DNA of 64,000 nt from Desulfobacterales bacterium (GTDB lineage Bacteria > Desulfobacterota > Desulfobacteria > Desulfobacterales > Desulfosalsimonadaceae): the NCBI GenBank assembly GCA_034520365.1, contig JAXHNP010000006.1, positions 55,001 through 119,000 of the forward strand, written 5' to 3'. The position numbers and the translations under genes are program-made. Position 1 is the first letter of the stretch; each line of letters starts with the position of its first letter. The notes beneath the pieces are model-generated. The model did not search any database. It was not told the DNA's origin and worked only from the letters and a program-made list of their open reading frames with translations. Positions 24,248-33,291 of the stretch are shown here, piece after piece.

Positions 24248-24940
24248 CTATATGCCGTTTTCGTCGAGTCGTCCGGATTCAGCCAGGATTTCAAGGCCCT
24301 CAAAGTCTAAAATTTTTATCTCCCGGCCGTTTACCTGGATAAGCCCCTGTTCGCTCATTTTTTTGAGAATCCGGGACAGGGTTTCGGGAATTGTCCCCAG
24401 AAAACTGGCCAGATGGCCCTTGGAGATATGCAGGGTGACGTTGGATTGACTCTGCTGCTCTTCGGAAAGCAGCAGCAGGTAGCCGGCCAGCCGGCCGGGG
24501 ACTTCTTTTAAGGAGAGGTTCTCGATCTGCACGGTAAACTGCCTCAGCCGCTTGGAGAGCACGGCCAGCATGTTCAAGGCCAGCGTGGGATCTTCGTTGA
24601 TCAGCGCAATAAACCGCTCCCTGGGGAAAAACAGCACGCGGCATCGCTTGACGGCCTCGGCAGAGGCCGGGAATACATCGCCCGAAAATACCGGCACCTC
24701 GCCGAACGGCTCGCCCGGGCCGAAAATGTGGAGGATGTGTTCTTTTCCCTCCATGGAGAGTTTGTAGATTTTGATCTGCCCCTCGACCACGATATAGAAT
24801 CCGCTGCCCGGGTCCCCTTCTGAGAATATGTGCTCCCCTTTTTCCAGCGTTTTTTTGACGGCAATTTTAAGCACCGCATCCAGGTGATGCGCCGGCAGAT
24901 CTTTAAACAGAATCGATTGGGCGGCAATGGTTTTGTTCAT
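24248..24940 (-). CDS. Crp/Fnr-family transcriptional regulator
   Basis: A 230-residue regulator with an N-terminal cyclic-nucleotide-binding-type jelly roll (GEHIFSEGDPGSGFYIVVEGQIKIYKL ... GPGEPFGEVPVFSGD) and a C-terminal winged HTH (HISKGHLASFLGTIPETLSRILKKMSEQGLIQV). No N-terminal Fnr Cys cluster is present, so it is not an Fnr-type oxygen sensor; heme or other ligands are possible. It lies downstream of the metal-efflux genes on the same strand and might be co-transcribed with them. The effector is unknown. Confidence 0.9.
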   Translation of the reverse strand: MNKTIAAQSILFKDLPAHHLDAVLKIAVKKTLEKGEHIFSEGDPGSGFYIVVEGQIKIYKLSMEGKEHILHIFGPGEPFGEVPVFSGDVFPASAEAVKRCRVLFFPRERFIALINEDPTLALNMLAVLSKRLRQFTVQIENLSLKEVPGRLAGYLLLLSEEQQSQSNVTLHISKGHLASFLGTIPETLSRILKKMSEQGLIQVNGREIKILDFEGLEILAESGRLDENGI

Positions 24941-24944
24941 GGCA

Positions 24945-25076
24945 TTATTCTATTGTGTATTTGAATCCGTCAATGAGCTTTACCTCTCCGAAAACTGCTT
25001 TTGATTTAATGGTATAGCCGCCTTTTTCGGATAAATCAAGATCTGCGCCGAATCCGCCGGCTATGGCCATGGCCAT
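24945..25076 (-). CDS. Short ORF between cusA and the Crp/Fnr gene
   Basis: 43 codons: MAMAIAGGFGADLDLSEKGG then YTIKSKAVFGEVKLIDGFKY. In-frame codons (APDGETQK) continue back to the cusA stop. The alternating beta-strand look resembles the end of small periplasmic FixH/YtkA-like domains found in metal-efflux operons. It could be a remnant of such a gene or a real small protein. No clear ribosome-binding site. Confidence 0.3.
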   Translation of the reverse strand: MAMAIAGGFGADLDLSEKGGYTIKSKAVFGEVKLIDGFKYTIE

Positions 25077-25103
25077 GGCCTTTTGCGTCTCGCCGTCCGG
25101 CGC

Positions 25104-28100
25104 TTAATCTGTTTTCCGCCGCATCTCCCAGCGCTTCCACAAATCATATACCGCCGGAATAATAATCAATGTGAGAATGGCCGAGGAGATCAATCCCCCC
25201 ACCATGGGCGCGGCAATCCGTTTCATCACCCGCACGCCGGTTTCTGTTCCGATCATTATCGGCAGCAGGGCGATCAGGGTGGTGGCCACGGTCATCAGCT
25301 TGGGGCGCACCCGTTCCACGGCCCCTTCAATGACAGCCCTGTTTAGGTCCTTGAAGGTGTTCATTTGACCGGCGTCCCGGCGGCGGGCATACGCCTCGTC
25401 CAGGTACACCAGCATGACCACGCCGGTCTCCGCGGCCAGCCCCGCAAGCGCGATAAAGCCCACCACCACGGCCACGGACAGATTATAATCAAGGATGTAG
25501 AGCAGCCAGATGCCGCCCACCAGGGCAAACGGGATGCTGGCCATCACGATGGCCGCCTCGGCCACGTTGTGAAAATGAACATAGAGCAGAATAAATATCA
25601 GCAGAATGGTCAGCGGCACAATGACGTTTAAGGTGCTCCGGGCCTCCTGCATATACTCGAACTGCCCGGACCAGGCCAGGGAATAGCCGGTGGGCATGTC
25701 GATTTGCTCCCGGACCACGTTTTTGGCATTATTGACGTATGTGCCCACATCCACACCTTTTAAATCCACATAGATCCATGCGGTTTTTCGGGCGTTTTCG
25801 CTTTTGATCATGGGCGGCCCCTTTTTAATGGACAGATCGGCTAATTGGGCGAGCGGCACATGGGCGCCTGTGGGCGTTGCCACCAGTACGCGCTTTAAGC
25901 GCTGTATATTATCGCGCAGTTCCCGCTTGTAACGCAGGTTGACCGGGTAGCGCTCCAGCCCCTCCACCGTGTAGGTGACATTCATGCCGCCCACCGCGCT
26001 CATGATCACCTCCTGGACGTCGTCGACCGTCAGGCCGTATCGGGCGATTTCATGCCGGCGGATATCAAAGTCCAGGTAGTTGCCGCCGGTGACGCGCTCG
26101 GAGTAGACCGACAGCGTGCCCGGGAGCTCTCTGACAACAGATTCGATTTCGGTGCCGAGGTCGTTTAAAACCGAAAGATCCGGGCCCATCAGTTTGATGC
26201 CCACCGGTGTTTTGATGCCGGTGGAGAGCATATCAATCCGGGTTTTGATGGGCATGGTCCAGGAATTGGTCAGCCCCGGAAACTGAATGGCGGCATCCAG
26301 GTCGTCTGAGAGCTCTTCAATGGTCAGATAGCGCTCTTCCGGCAATATCCGGGCAAGCGGGGCTTTGAGCCACCCCGGCCAGCCCGAGAAAAACCGATCC
26401 ACTTTGGTTTTCCGCCATTCATGGGAAATTTCGCCTTTAACGGTCTCCGGCCAGATCCAGTAAAACGGAAAATGGGCCCATTCCGGCCAGTCTGAATAAA
26501 ATCGCTCGACCTGGCGTGTTTCATATTCTACCTTGGGCCGCAGCATAATGGTGGTCTCGATCATGGTGAGCGGCGCGGGGTCGGTGGCGGTCTCGGCCCG
26601 GCCGATTTTGCCGTGAACGGATTTGACTTCCGGGAATTTGGCAATAATCTTGTCGGTCTGCTGCAGCAGCTCCCGGGCTTTTGTAATGGATATCCCCGGC
26701 AGCGTTGTGGGCATGTAAAGCAGATCCCCCTCGTTTAACGGCGGCATGAACTCGCTGCCCAGGTCTCTGGCGGGGAAATAGGTGCCGGCCATGATCAGGA
26801 CGGCGATCAGTATGGTGGTTTTCCGCCAGTTAAGGATGGTCCGGATCACGGGCCGGTAAAGGTTTACGAAAAACCGGCTGATCGGATTTTTCCCCTCCGG
26901 CCGGATGCGCTGGGGAAACAGGCAGAGCAGCGCAAAGACCGAAACGCCGATGCCTGCTGCCAGGCTCCATCTTGGCAGGTCAAGGCCTGCGATACCCCCG
27001 GCAATTACCAGCACGACCGGACCGGCCACGGCCGCCAGCCAGATGCCAACCCGCCGCTTGCGGGAAGGAACCGGCGCCAGGGGCTTTTCTGTGATAAAAA
27101 AGGTCATCAGTACGGGAATAATGGTTATGGCCAGAATTGAAGAGGCGGCCATGGCAAAGGTCTTGGTAAAGGCAAGCGGCATAAACATCCGCCCGGATTG
27201 GCCGGTCAGGGAAAACACCGGCAGAAATGATACCGTGATGATCAGCAGGCTGTAGAAAAGCGCCGGCCCCACCTCCTTTGCGGCATCGGAGATGATCTGG
27301 GCGAGCGGTTTTTTGCCGCGGTCCCGCTCCAGGTGTTTGTGGGCGTTTTCAACCATCACGACAGAGGCGTCAACCATAACGCCGATGGCGATGGCGATGC
27401 CGCCGAGGCTCATGATATTGGCGTTGATTCCCAGGGGATACATGATCAGAAACGAGGCCAGCACCCCCACCGGCAGGGTGAAGAGGGCCACAAAGGCGGA
27501 TCGGAAATGCAGCAGAAAAATGACACAGATAATGGCCACCACCGCCATTTCCTCGATCAGCTTTTTCTGGAGCGTGTGGATGGAGCGCTCGATCAGTCCG
27601 GAGCGGTCATAGCCGGTTTCAATGGTAACGCCTTCCGGCAGCCCCTGCTTGAGAGCATTTAACTTTTCCTTGACCCGGCGGATGGTTTCCAGTGCGTTTT
27701 CCCCGTAGCGCATCACCACGATGCCGCCCGCGGTCTCGCCCTTGCCGTTCCAATCCAGCAAACCCCGCCTGAGTTCCGGACCTTCGTGGACGCTTGCGAT
27801 ATTTTTGAGCAGGATGGGCGTGCCTTTGGCGTCAACCCCCACGGCGATTTCTTCAATATCGGCGATTGACTTGATATAGCCCAGGCCCCGCACCATGAAT
27901 TCGGTTTCGGCCATTTCGATAACCCGGCCGCCGACATCTTTGTTGGATTCCTGGATGGCCCGGCGGACGTGCTGGATGGGCATATCATAGGCCAGCAGTT
28001 TGTTGGGGGCCACCTCCACCTGGTACTGCTTGACAAAGCCCCCGATGCTGGCGACTTCAGCCACCCCCTGGACGGCCATGAGTTCGTATTTGAGATACCA

Positions 28101-28583
28101 GTCCTGGATGCTGCGCAGCTCGGACAGATCATGTTCACCGGTGGTGTCTTTTAGCACGTACTCGTAAACCCAGCCCACACCGGTGGCATCCGGCCCCAGG
28201 CGGGGGGTGACCCCTTCGGGCAGCCGGGCCGCGGCCCCGTTTAAATATTCAAGCACCCGGGATCTGGCCCAGTAAAGGTCGGTGCCGTCCTCGAAAATGA
28301 TATAGACAAAGGATAATCCGAAAAAGGAATAGCCCCGCACGGTTTTGGCATAGGGGACGCTTAACATGGTGGTGGTCAGGGGATAGGTCACCTGGTCTTC
28401 CACCACCCGGGGCGCCTGGCCCGGGTAGTCCGTTTGGATGATCACCTGGACGTCTGATAAATCCGGTATCGCATCCAGGGGGATCGATTTTATGGCCAGG
28501 ATCCCGCCGGCAATCACAGAAAGTGTCGCCAGGATGACCATGAACTTGTTTCTAATGGACCAGTCGATGATTTTTTCGATCAT
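25104..28583 (-). CDS. cusA: CusA/CzcA-family heavy-metal efflux RND permease
   Basis: A 1159-residue inner-membrane RND pump that exports Cu(I)/Ag(I)- or Co/Zn/Cd-type cations using proton flow. It has the N-terminal MIEKIIDWSIRNKFMVILATL, the TM4 signature GGIAIAIGVMVDASVVMVENAHKHLE, and the second half with GFIALAGLAAETGVVMLVYLDEA. It is ~110 residues longer than typical: one insert between the TM6 region and the second porter domain holds an extra hydrophobic pair (about 500-545), another holds duplicated Trp/Pro-rich text. The start overlaps the cusB stop by 4 bases (ATGA). Confidence 0.93.
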   Translation of the reverse strand: MIEKIIDWSIRNKFMVILATLSVIAGGILAIKSIPLDAIPDLSDVQVIIQTDYPGQAPRVVEDQVTYPLTTTMLSVPYAKTVRGYSFFGLSFVYIIFEDGTDLYWARSRVLEYLNGAAARLPEGVTPRLGPDATGVGWVYEYVLKDTTGEHDLSELRSIQDWYLKYELMAVQGVAEVASIGGFVKQYQVEVAPNKLLAYDMPIQHVRRAIQESNKDVGGRVIEMAETEFMVRGLGYIKSIADIEEIAVGVDAKGTPILLKNIASVHEGPELRRGLLDWNGKGETAGGIVVMRYGENALETIRRVKEKLNALKQGLPEGVTIETGYDRSGLIERSIHTLQKKLIEEMAVVAIICVIFLLHFRSAFVALFTLPVGVLASFLIMYPLGINANIMSLGGIAIAIGVMVDASVVMVENAHKHLERDRGKKPLAQIISDAAKEVGPALFYSLLIITVSFLPVFSLTGQSGRMFMPLAFTKTFAMAASSILAITIIPVLMTFFITEKPLAPVPSRKRRVGIWLAAVAGPVVLVIAGGIAGLDLPRWSLAAGIGVSVFALLCLFPQRIRPEGKNPISRFFVNLYRPVIRTILNWRKTTILIAVLIMAGTYFPARDLGSEFMPPLNEGDLLYMPTTLPGISITKARELLQQTDKIIAKFPEVKSVHGKIGRAETATDPAPLTMIETTIMLRPKVEYETRQVERFYSDWPEWAHFPFYWIWPETVKGEISHEWRKTKVDRFFSGWPGWLKAPLARILPEERYLTIEELSDDLDAAIQFPGLTNSWTMPIKTRIDMLSTGIKTPVGIKLMGPDLSVLNDLGTEIESVVRELPGTLSVYSERVTGGNYLDFDIRRHEIARYGLTVDDVQEVIMSAVGGMNVTYTVEGLERYPVNLRYKRELRDNIQRLKRVLVATPTGAHVPLAQLADLSIKKGPPMIKSENARKTAWIYVDLKGVDVGTYVNNAKNVVREQIDMPTGYSLAWSGQFEYMQEARSTLNVIVPLTILLIFILLYVHFHNVAEAAIVMASIPFALVGGIWLLYILDYNLSVAVVVGFIALAGLAAETGVVMLVYLDEAYARRRDAGQMNTFKDLNRAVIEGAVERVRPKLMTVATTLIALLPIMIGTETGVRVMKRIAAPMVGGLISSAILTLIIIPAVYDLWKRWEMRRKTD

Positions 28584-30064
28584 TTTTCAATGCCTTCCAG
28601 TTCTTCGAAAAAATCCGTTTCATCTTCGGATTCACCCTGTGTTTTTGAAGCTTTTTCGTCTTCCGGCGGGGTCATTTTCTGGACCGATTCATTGAGTTTG
28701 GATTCCGAGTCAAGCAGGAACTGCCCGGAGGTGACAACGGTCTCTCCCGTGGCCACGCCCTTTAAGACCTGGACCATGCCGCCGTCAAGCGGCATGCCGA
28801 GCGTTACCTCCCGGGGGGTGAACTCCCCCGGCGCACGCCGGATAAATACCAGGTTCCGCTCCCCCGTGCGGAGAACCGATCGAACGGGGATTTTGATGCC
28901 GGTCTCCCCCATGCTTGTCCGGATTTTAACATCCGCGTACATGTCCGGCTTAAGTTCCAGTTCCGGATTGTCAAATTCGAGGCGCACCACCACGTCCCGG
29001 GTTTTGCGCTGCAGATAGGGGTACACATAGGATACTGTCCCGAAATAGTGTTTTCCCGGCAGGTAGGGCAGGGTCATTTCCACGGACTGGCCTTTTTGGA
29101 CGGCTGCCAGTTCATATTCGTATATATGGGCCTCCACCCAGACCCTTGAGAGGTCGGCAAGTTCATACACCGTGGTGCCGGATTGGACATATGCGCCCTC
29201 GAAAGCATTTTTTTCCGTCACCACGCCTGAAAACGGCGAGCGGATGGTCAGGGCCTGCCGGATGGCCCCGCTTTTTTCGATTTCGGAAATTTCTGTTTCG
29301 GCAATATCATAATAGCCCAGGCGGCGGCGCACCGAATCGAGCACCTTTTTGTTAGTTTCTGACGGACGGTCTTGATAATTGCGGTATGCTTCGATCAGGT
29401 CCTGCTGGGCGGTAATCAGCTCCGGGGAATAAATATCGAACAGGGGTTGGCCCTTTTCAACCATTTCTCCTGTAAAATTCACATGCAGCTTTTCCAGCCA
29501 CCCGCTGAATTTTAAATTGACACGGGTCATTCGGGTCTCATCATAGGTGATATGCCCGTATGTCCGGATGGTATGGGTCAAGGGCCCCCGCTTAACCTTG
29601 GCCGTGCGGATGCCCATGTTGAGTTCCACCACCGGGTCGATGGAAATGTTGACGCCGCCCACCAGTTCGTCCTCGTAGACCGGGACCAGGTCCATGCCCA
29701 TGGCGCTTTTGCCCGGTTCGTCATACGTTTCTTGAGGGTTCATGGGCGCTCGCCAATAGGCGACCTCCCGTTCTTCATCGCTTTTTTCGGCTTTTTTGTC
29801 TTTTCTCTTCGGCACCAGCTTCATGCCGCAGATGGGGCAGTTGCCCGGTTCCTCTTGAATAATTTGCGGGTGCATGCCGCAGGTGTAAAGGGTTTCGTCT
29901 TCTGCCGGCATCGTCATGTCGGTTGCAACTGTTTTCTCCGGCGGGCCGAGGTAGCCGGCATACCAAGCCGCAGAGCCCGCGACCAGCAGTGTAATTGCTG
30001 CGGTGGCAACGATAGTGAGCACCGATGTTCGCCCGGTTTGATTATGAAATTGGTTGATATTCAT
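28580..30064 (-). CDS. cusB: CusB-type periplasmic adaptor with heavy-metal-binding domains
   Basis: A 494-residue membrane-fusion protein linking the RND pump to the outer-membrane channel. One N-terminal transmembrane segment (about 15-37) is followed by YTCGMHPQIIQEEPGNCPIC/GMKLVP, a YHS-like metal-binding unit with Cys and His, and a second diverged copy (APMNPQETYDEPGKSAMGMDLVP) that lost its Cys. Then come barrel-sandwich, alpha-hairpin and beta-barrel regions, ending DETDFFEELEGIEK. The paired Cys/Met-rich units suggest Cu/Ag specificity. Second gene of a C-B-A operon. Confidence 0.92.
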   Translation of the reverse strand: MNINQFHNQTGRTSVLTIVATAAITLLVAGSAAWYAGYLGPPEKTVATDMTMPAEDETLYTCGMHPQIIQEEPGNCPICGMKLVPKRKDKKAEKSDEEREVAYWRAPMNPQETYDEPGKSAMGMDLVPVYEDELVGGVNISIDPVVELNMGIRTAKVKRGPLTHTIRTYGHITYDETRMTRVNLKFSGWLEKLHVNFTGEMVEKGQPLFDIYSPELITAQQDLIEAYRNYQDRPSETNKKVLDSVRRRLGYYDIAETEISEIEKSGAIRQALTIRSPFSGVVTEKNAFEGAYVQSGTTVYELADLSRVWVEAHIYEYELAAVQKGQSVEMTLPYLPGKHYFGTVSYVYPYLQRKTRDVVVRLEFDNPELELKPDMYADVKIRTSMGETGIKIPVRSVLRTGERNLVFIRRAPGEFTPREVTLGMPLDGGMVQVLKGVATGETVVTSGQFLLDSESKLNESVQKMTPPEDEKASKTQGESEDETDFFEELEGIEK

Positions 30065-30078
30065 TAAAAATTCCTTCT

Positions 30079-30298
30079 TCTTCTAAGTAACTTAATCGTA
30101 CTCAGTCCCGCGCAAACGGGACGGTTCTCGTACTCGTAATCGTACTCGAAAAAATCAAAAGCCGATTACGAGTACGAGCACGAGTACGAGGCATTAGGTT
30201 AATTAGATCAATAATTTAGGGTCGGCACGGTGGCCGCCCCTACGATGGATCGGGTTTTTCCCCATTCGTAGGGCGGGCCACCGTGCCCGCCTGAACAA
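30079..30298. repeat. Hexamer-array hairpin element, copy 2, with REP pair
   Basis: TTCTAAGTAACTTAATCGTA opens the element (30079). The small hairpin GTCCCGCGCAAACGGGAC, the arms CTCGTACTCGTAATCG and GATTACGAGTACGAGCACG (30091-30190), and then the GGTCGGCACGGTGGCC / GGCGGGCCACCGTGCCCGCC pair (30219-30293) follow. The block lies between the tolC-like gene and cusB within one operon. Confidence 0.8.
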
Positions 30299-30314
30299 TA
30301 GATAGCCAAATGCC

Positions 30315-31637
30315 CTATGGTGTTCGTCCTTCCTTCAACGGCCGCCCGACTAATGCCTCCAATGCCGCTCGTTTCTGATAAATGGTAAACTTCAGCCGGC
30401 TGGCGTCGCGTTCATACCGCAGCAGCCGGATTCGTGCGTCGATCATGGTATCGAACGGCACCTTGCCCACCTCGTAGGCATCAAGTGCCGAGCGCGCCCA
30501 TTGCTCCGCCTGGGGGATCAGTTCATCATGATAAAGCTGATGCCGCTGCCGGGTATCTTCAATTTCCGAGACCAGGGTATTGATCTGGTGCGGCAGTCGT
30601 CGTCTCAGATCCGTATACCGGTTTTCGGCCGATCGCAGCTGGTGACTGGCCGCAGCGACGTCCCTGGACTGCTTGGTCCGGTGCCACAGGGGAACGTCCA
30701 TCATCACGGAGGCCGAGAAAAAATCGGGCAGATCTCTTCCGGTAAAGTCCTCGTCCCGCTGGCCATAAGCCAGGCGAAAATTGAAGTCCGGAAAATATTC
30801 TTTTTCCGCCAGTTTAATTTCCGCCCGGGCGCGGTCTGTACCGGATTTAAGTCCTTCCAGCTCCGGATTGGCGGAAAAGGCGGCCTGTTTCAGTTGACTG
30901 ATGTTTAAATTGAAATCCGGCTGCGGCAGTTTAGCCGGCGGATCAACGGGGCGGTATGCTTCCCGGTTCAGCAGGGCATTTATGCGGTTGGCCAGTGTTT
31001 TGCGCCGGTTTTCAAGCATAATGGCTTCATCGCGAAGCCGGCTTAGCTCCACATCCGCCTGAAAAATATTCTGCTGAAGTCCCTTGCCCACCGCATAATT
31101 ATTTTCAGCATCCCGCCGGATCCGCCGGACCATCTCCATGAGTTTGGCGTTTATTCCCTGGCTTTGCGCCACGTATCCGATTTCATAATAGGCCTCCGCA
31201 ATGTCTCGGGCCAGCGAAAGCCTGGCGGATGCCAGGTTGGCTGCTTTTTTTCGAGCGTTTTGCGCCATTGTTTCGGATTTAAGATCCAGCTTGGAAAGCC
31301 AGGGCACGGTCTGCTCCACCGCGATTTGCTTCTGCGTCATGCCTTCCTCGTCAAACCGAAAAGAATCGGTCGGCATATTCAATGCCGCTATGCCGACTTT
31401 CGGATCCGGCAGGGCACCTGAGGATTCAATTCTTTCCCCAAAAGCTTTGACCTCGGCTTCAAGCGCCTGAATGGATTGATTGTTGGCTAAACCTTCTGCA
31501 ATGATTCGGGCAAGTTCGGGCTTGGCGGATAAGGGCAATGGCGCTGCTGTTTCCCCTGCAGCCAGGGCGCCAAAGTTGTGCCATATCAAAACGATGACAG
31601 TAAGCCTTAAAATATGTCTTAGGGACCTGTTGAACAT
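30315..31637 (-). CDS. TolC-family outer-membrane efflux protein (CusC-like)
   Basis: A 440-residue outer-membrane factor. A signal peptide (about 1-27, LTVIVLIWHNFGALAA) is followed by long alpha-helical repeats typical of OEP domains (GIAALNMPTDSF; VEQTVPWLSKLDLKSETMAQNARKKAANL; PELEGLKSGTDRARAEIKLAEKEYFPDFNFRLAYGQRDE). It would form the trimeric exit duct for the CusBA pump. First gene of the cus operon; the repeat block that follows may affect expression of the downstream genes. Confidence 0.9.
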   Translation of the reverse strand: MFNRSLRHILRLTVIVLIWHNFGALAAGETAAPLPLSAKPELARIIAEGLANNQSIQALEAEVKAFGERIESSGALPDPKVGIAALNMPTDSFRFDEEGMTQKQIAVEQTVPWLSKLDLKSETMAQNARKKAANLASARLSLARDIAEAYYEIGYVAQSQGINAKLMEMVRRIRRDAENNYAVGKGLQQNIFQADVELSRLRDEAIMLENRRKTLANRINALLNREAYRPVDPPAKLPQPDFNLNISQLKQAAFSANPELEGLKSGTDRARAEIKLAEKEYFPDFNFRLAYGQRDEDFTGRDLPDFFSASVMMDVPLWHRTKQSRDVAAASHQLRSAENRYTDLRRRLPHQINTLVSEIEDTRQRHQLYHDELIPQAEQWARSALDAYEVGKVPFDTMIDARIRLLRYERDASRLKFTIYQKRAALEALVGRPLKEGRTP

Positions 31638-31955
31638 AAACTTATCCTTCCTATATTCAACCTGAATTGAGGTTCAACCAACGCCGGCCTTTTATAGGTG
31701 TCTGTTATGCCCGGGAAGGCTTGACTTTAGGGTTGATGACTTATTATTTGAAGACCTATAATTTAGTAATAAGCATAAATGAATAGATATCCACAGGCTG
31801 TTGTTGGGTTAACTTTTTTCAAGATTTAAAAGAAATCCTCGAGCCTCCGTATAAGACAATAACTTTATTGAAAAAACATTTTTAACCTGTTAAAAATATT
31901 TATATGCTTATGGTTGAAATAACACACTGATGAACCGTTAAAGGGCACGATATAT
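31638..31955. other. Divergent AT-rich promoter region
   Basis: This 318-base gap separates the efflux operon (minus) from the nucleotidyltransferase gene (plus). It is AT-rich, with a near-palindromic pair ATAAGCATAAAT (about 31771) and ATTTATATGCTTATG (about 31897) that could be a regulator site, though this is not certain. No gene, REP or array was seen. Confidence 0.4.
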
Positions 31956-32321
31956 ATGACAAAGGTTAAAGCACAGCAATATGCAACATATTGGAATAAA
32001 TATTATCTGGAGAGCAAAAAGAAAGAAGATGCCCGACGTATGCGTTTTCGGGAGTCTGCTCTCGATATTGCCCGAAGGCTCTGCGAGGACCATGGTGCAA
32101 GCAAGGTCCTGCTGTTTGGTTCGGTGATAGACTCTTACTGGCTGCCGGACGATATTGATTTGGCGGTTGAGGGCCTAAGCGATGAAGATTTTTATAAGGC
32201 TGTATTTGATGTTCAGGGAATTGCTGATTGCCGGGTTGATGTGGTAGCGATAGAAGATTTGCCGGCACGTTTCAGGCAACATATATATGAAACGGGTGAA
32301 ATTCTGTATGAATCCTCCTGA
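31956..32321 (+). CDS. Nucleotidyltransferase-fold (MNT) domain protein
   Basis: A 121-residue protein with the minimal nucleotidyltransferase motif LLFGSVIDSYWLPDDIDLAVEG (GS followed by DxD) after a ~40-residue helical Lys/Arg-rich N-terminus, then CRVDVVAIEDLP, which supplies the third acidic residue. MNT proteins usually accompany a HEPN toxin and act as antitoxins by AMPylating it. No HEPN ORF lies on either side, so it is an orphan or acts alone. The canonical Arg-containing loop after GS is altered (GSVIDSYWLP). Confidence 0.78.
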   Translation: MTKVKAQQYATYWNKYYLESKKKEDARRMRFRESALDIARRLCEDHGASKVLLFGSVIDSYWLPDDIDLAVEGLSDEDFYKAVFDVQGIADCRVDVVAIEDLPARFRQHIYETGEILYESS

Positions 32322-32463
32322 TCGTATTTGAGATTCCATCCCATCCCATCCCATCCATCTTTCATATTCTGACTATGCCCGCTTTTTTTGATTTAAGTCA
32401 ACCAAACGCTTATCTATTTCATTTAGTATCCAACAGAATCAAAACAGAAACAAGGGACAAAAT

Positions 32464-33291
32464 ATGAGATGGTTGCCGGAAGCAGACGCGGCAATTAAAA
32501 AAGCCCCGTTTTTTGTCCGGAAAAAGGCCCGGCAGCGGGTGGAGGAACGGGTGGCGGCCGAGGGCCGGGATGGGGTAACTGCGGCAGATGTCCATGCCGC
32601 CAAAAAGCGGTTTTTAAACCGGATGGACGAAGAGGTGAAGGGTTATCAGGTGGATGCCTGCTTCGGCCCCGAGGGATGTCCCAACCGGGCTGTTGAGAAT
32701 GACGGTTTGGCTGAATCCATTGAATCGGTCCTGGCCGCGGAAGATTTGCGGGGATTTTTAAAACAGACGGTGGGCGGCCCTTTGAAGTTTCACCATGAAT
32801 TCCGGGTCACCCTGGCAGACTGCCCGAATGCCTGCTCCCAGCCGCAGATAAAAGATATCGGGATTATCGGCGCGGCAGAGCCCGGAAAAACAGATGAACC
32901 CTGCAGCGAGTGCGGGGCCTGCCAGGATATTTGCCGAGAGGCGGCCGTAACCCTGGATCCTGACCTGGGCGGCCCGGTATTTGACCGGGAGCGCTGCGTT
33001 TACTGCGGGCAGTGCATTAAAGCCTGTCCCACCGGCACCATCACCTGCGAGAGGCGGGGGTATCGCATTCTCATCGGCGGCAAACTCGGCCGGCACCCCC
33101 GGCTTGCCAGGGAACTTCCGGGTGTCTATGATGCAGACACCGTGATTCATCTGGTCAAGTGGTGTGTCAAATATTATAAACATCACAGCAGCGGCGGCAC
33201 CCGGTTTGCCGCGCTTGTGGAAAATGCCGGGCCGGATTTCTTTGACGACCTGCAGGCCGCAGCTTATGCTTATAAGAAAAGGAGCAATTAA
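32464..33291 (+). CDS. Half-size siroheme sulfite/nitrite reductase-like protein with ferredoxin and PCP_red domains
   Basis: 275 residues. Residues 1-50 (MRWLPEADAAIKKAPFFVRK then KARQRVEERV) match the PCP_red domain found in protochlorophyllide reductase and related proteins. C66-x5-C72 and C120-x3-C124 (ADCPNACSQP) form the siroheme-[4Fe-4S] ligand pattern of one sulfite-reductase module. Two ferredoxin motifs follow (C147-SECGACQDIC and C178-VYCGQCIKACP). It resembles a small assimilatory-type or AsrC-like reductase. AAGGGA precedes the ATG; the stop overlaps the next gene (TAATG). Substrate (sulfite or other) is inferred from the family. Confidence 0.8.
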   Translation: MRWLPEADAAIKKAPFFVRKKARQRVEERVAAEGRDGVTAADVHAAKKRFLNRMDEEVKGYQVDACFGPEGCPNRAVENDGLAESIESVLAAEDLRGFLKQTVGGPLKFHHEFRVTLADCPNACSQPQIKDIGIIGAAEPGKTDEPCSECGACQDICREAAVTLDPDLGGPVFDRERCVYCGQCIKACPTGTITCERRGYRILIGGKLGRHPRLARELPGVYDADTVIHLVKWCVKYYKHHSSGGTRFAALVENAGPDFFDDLQAAAYAYKKRSN

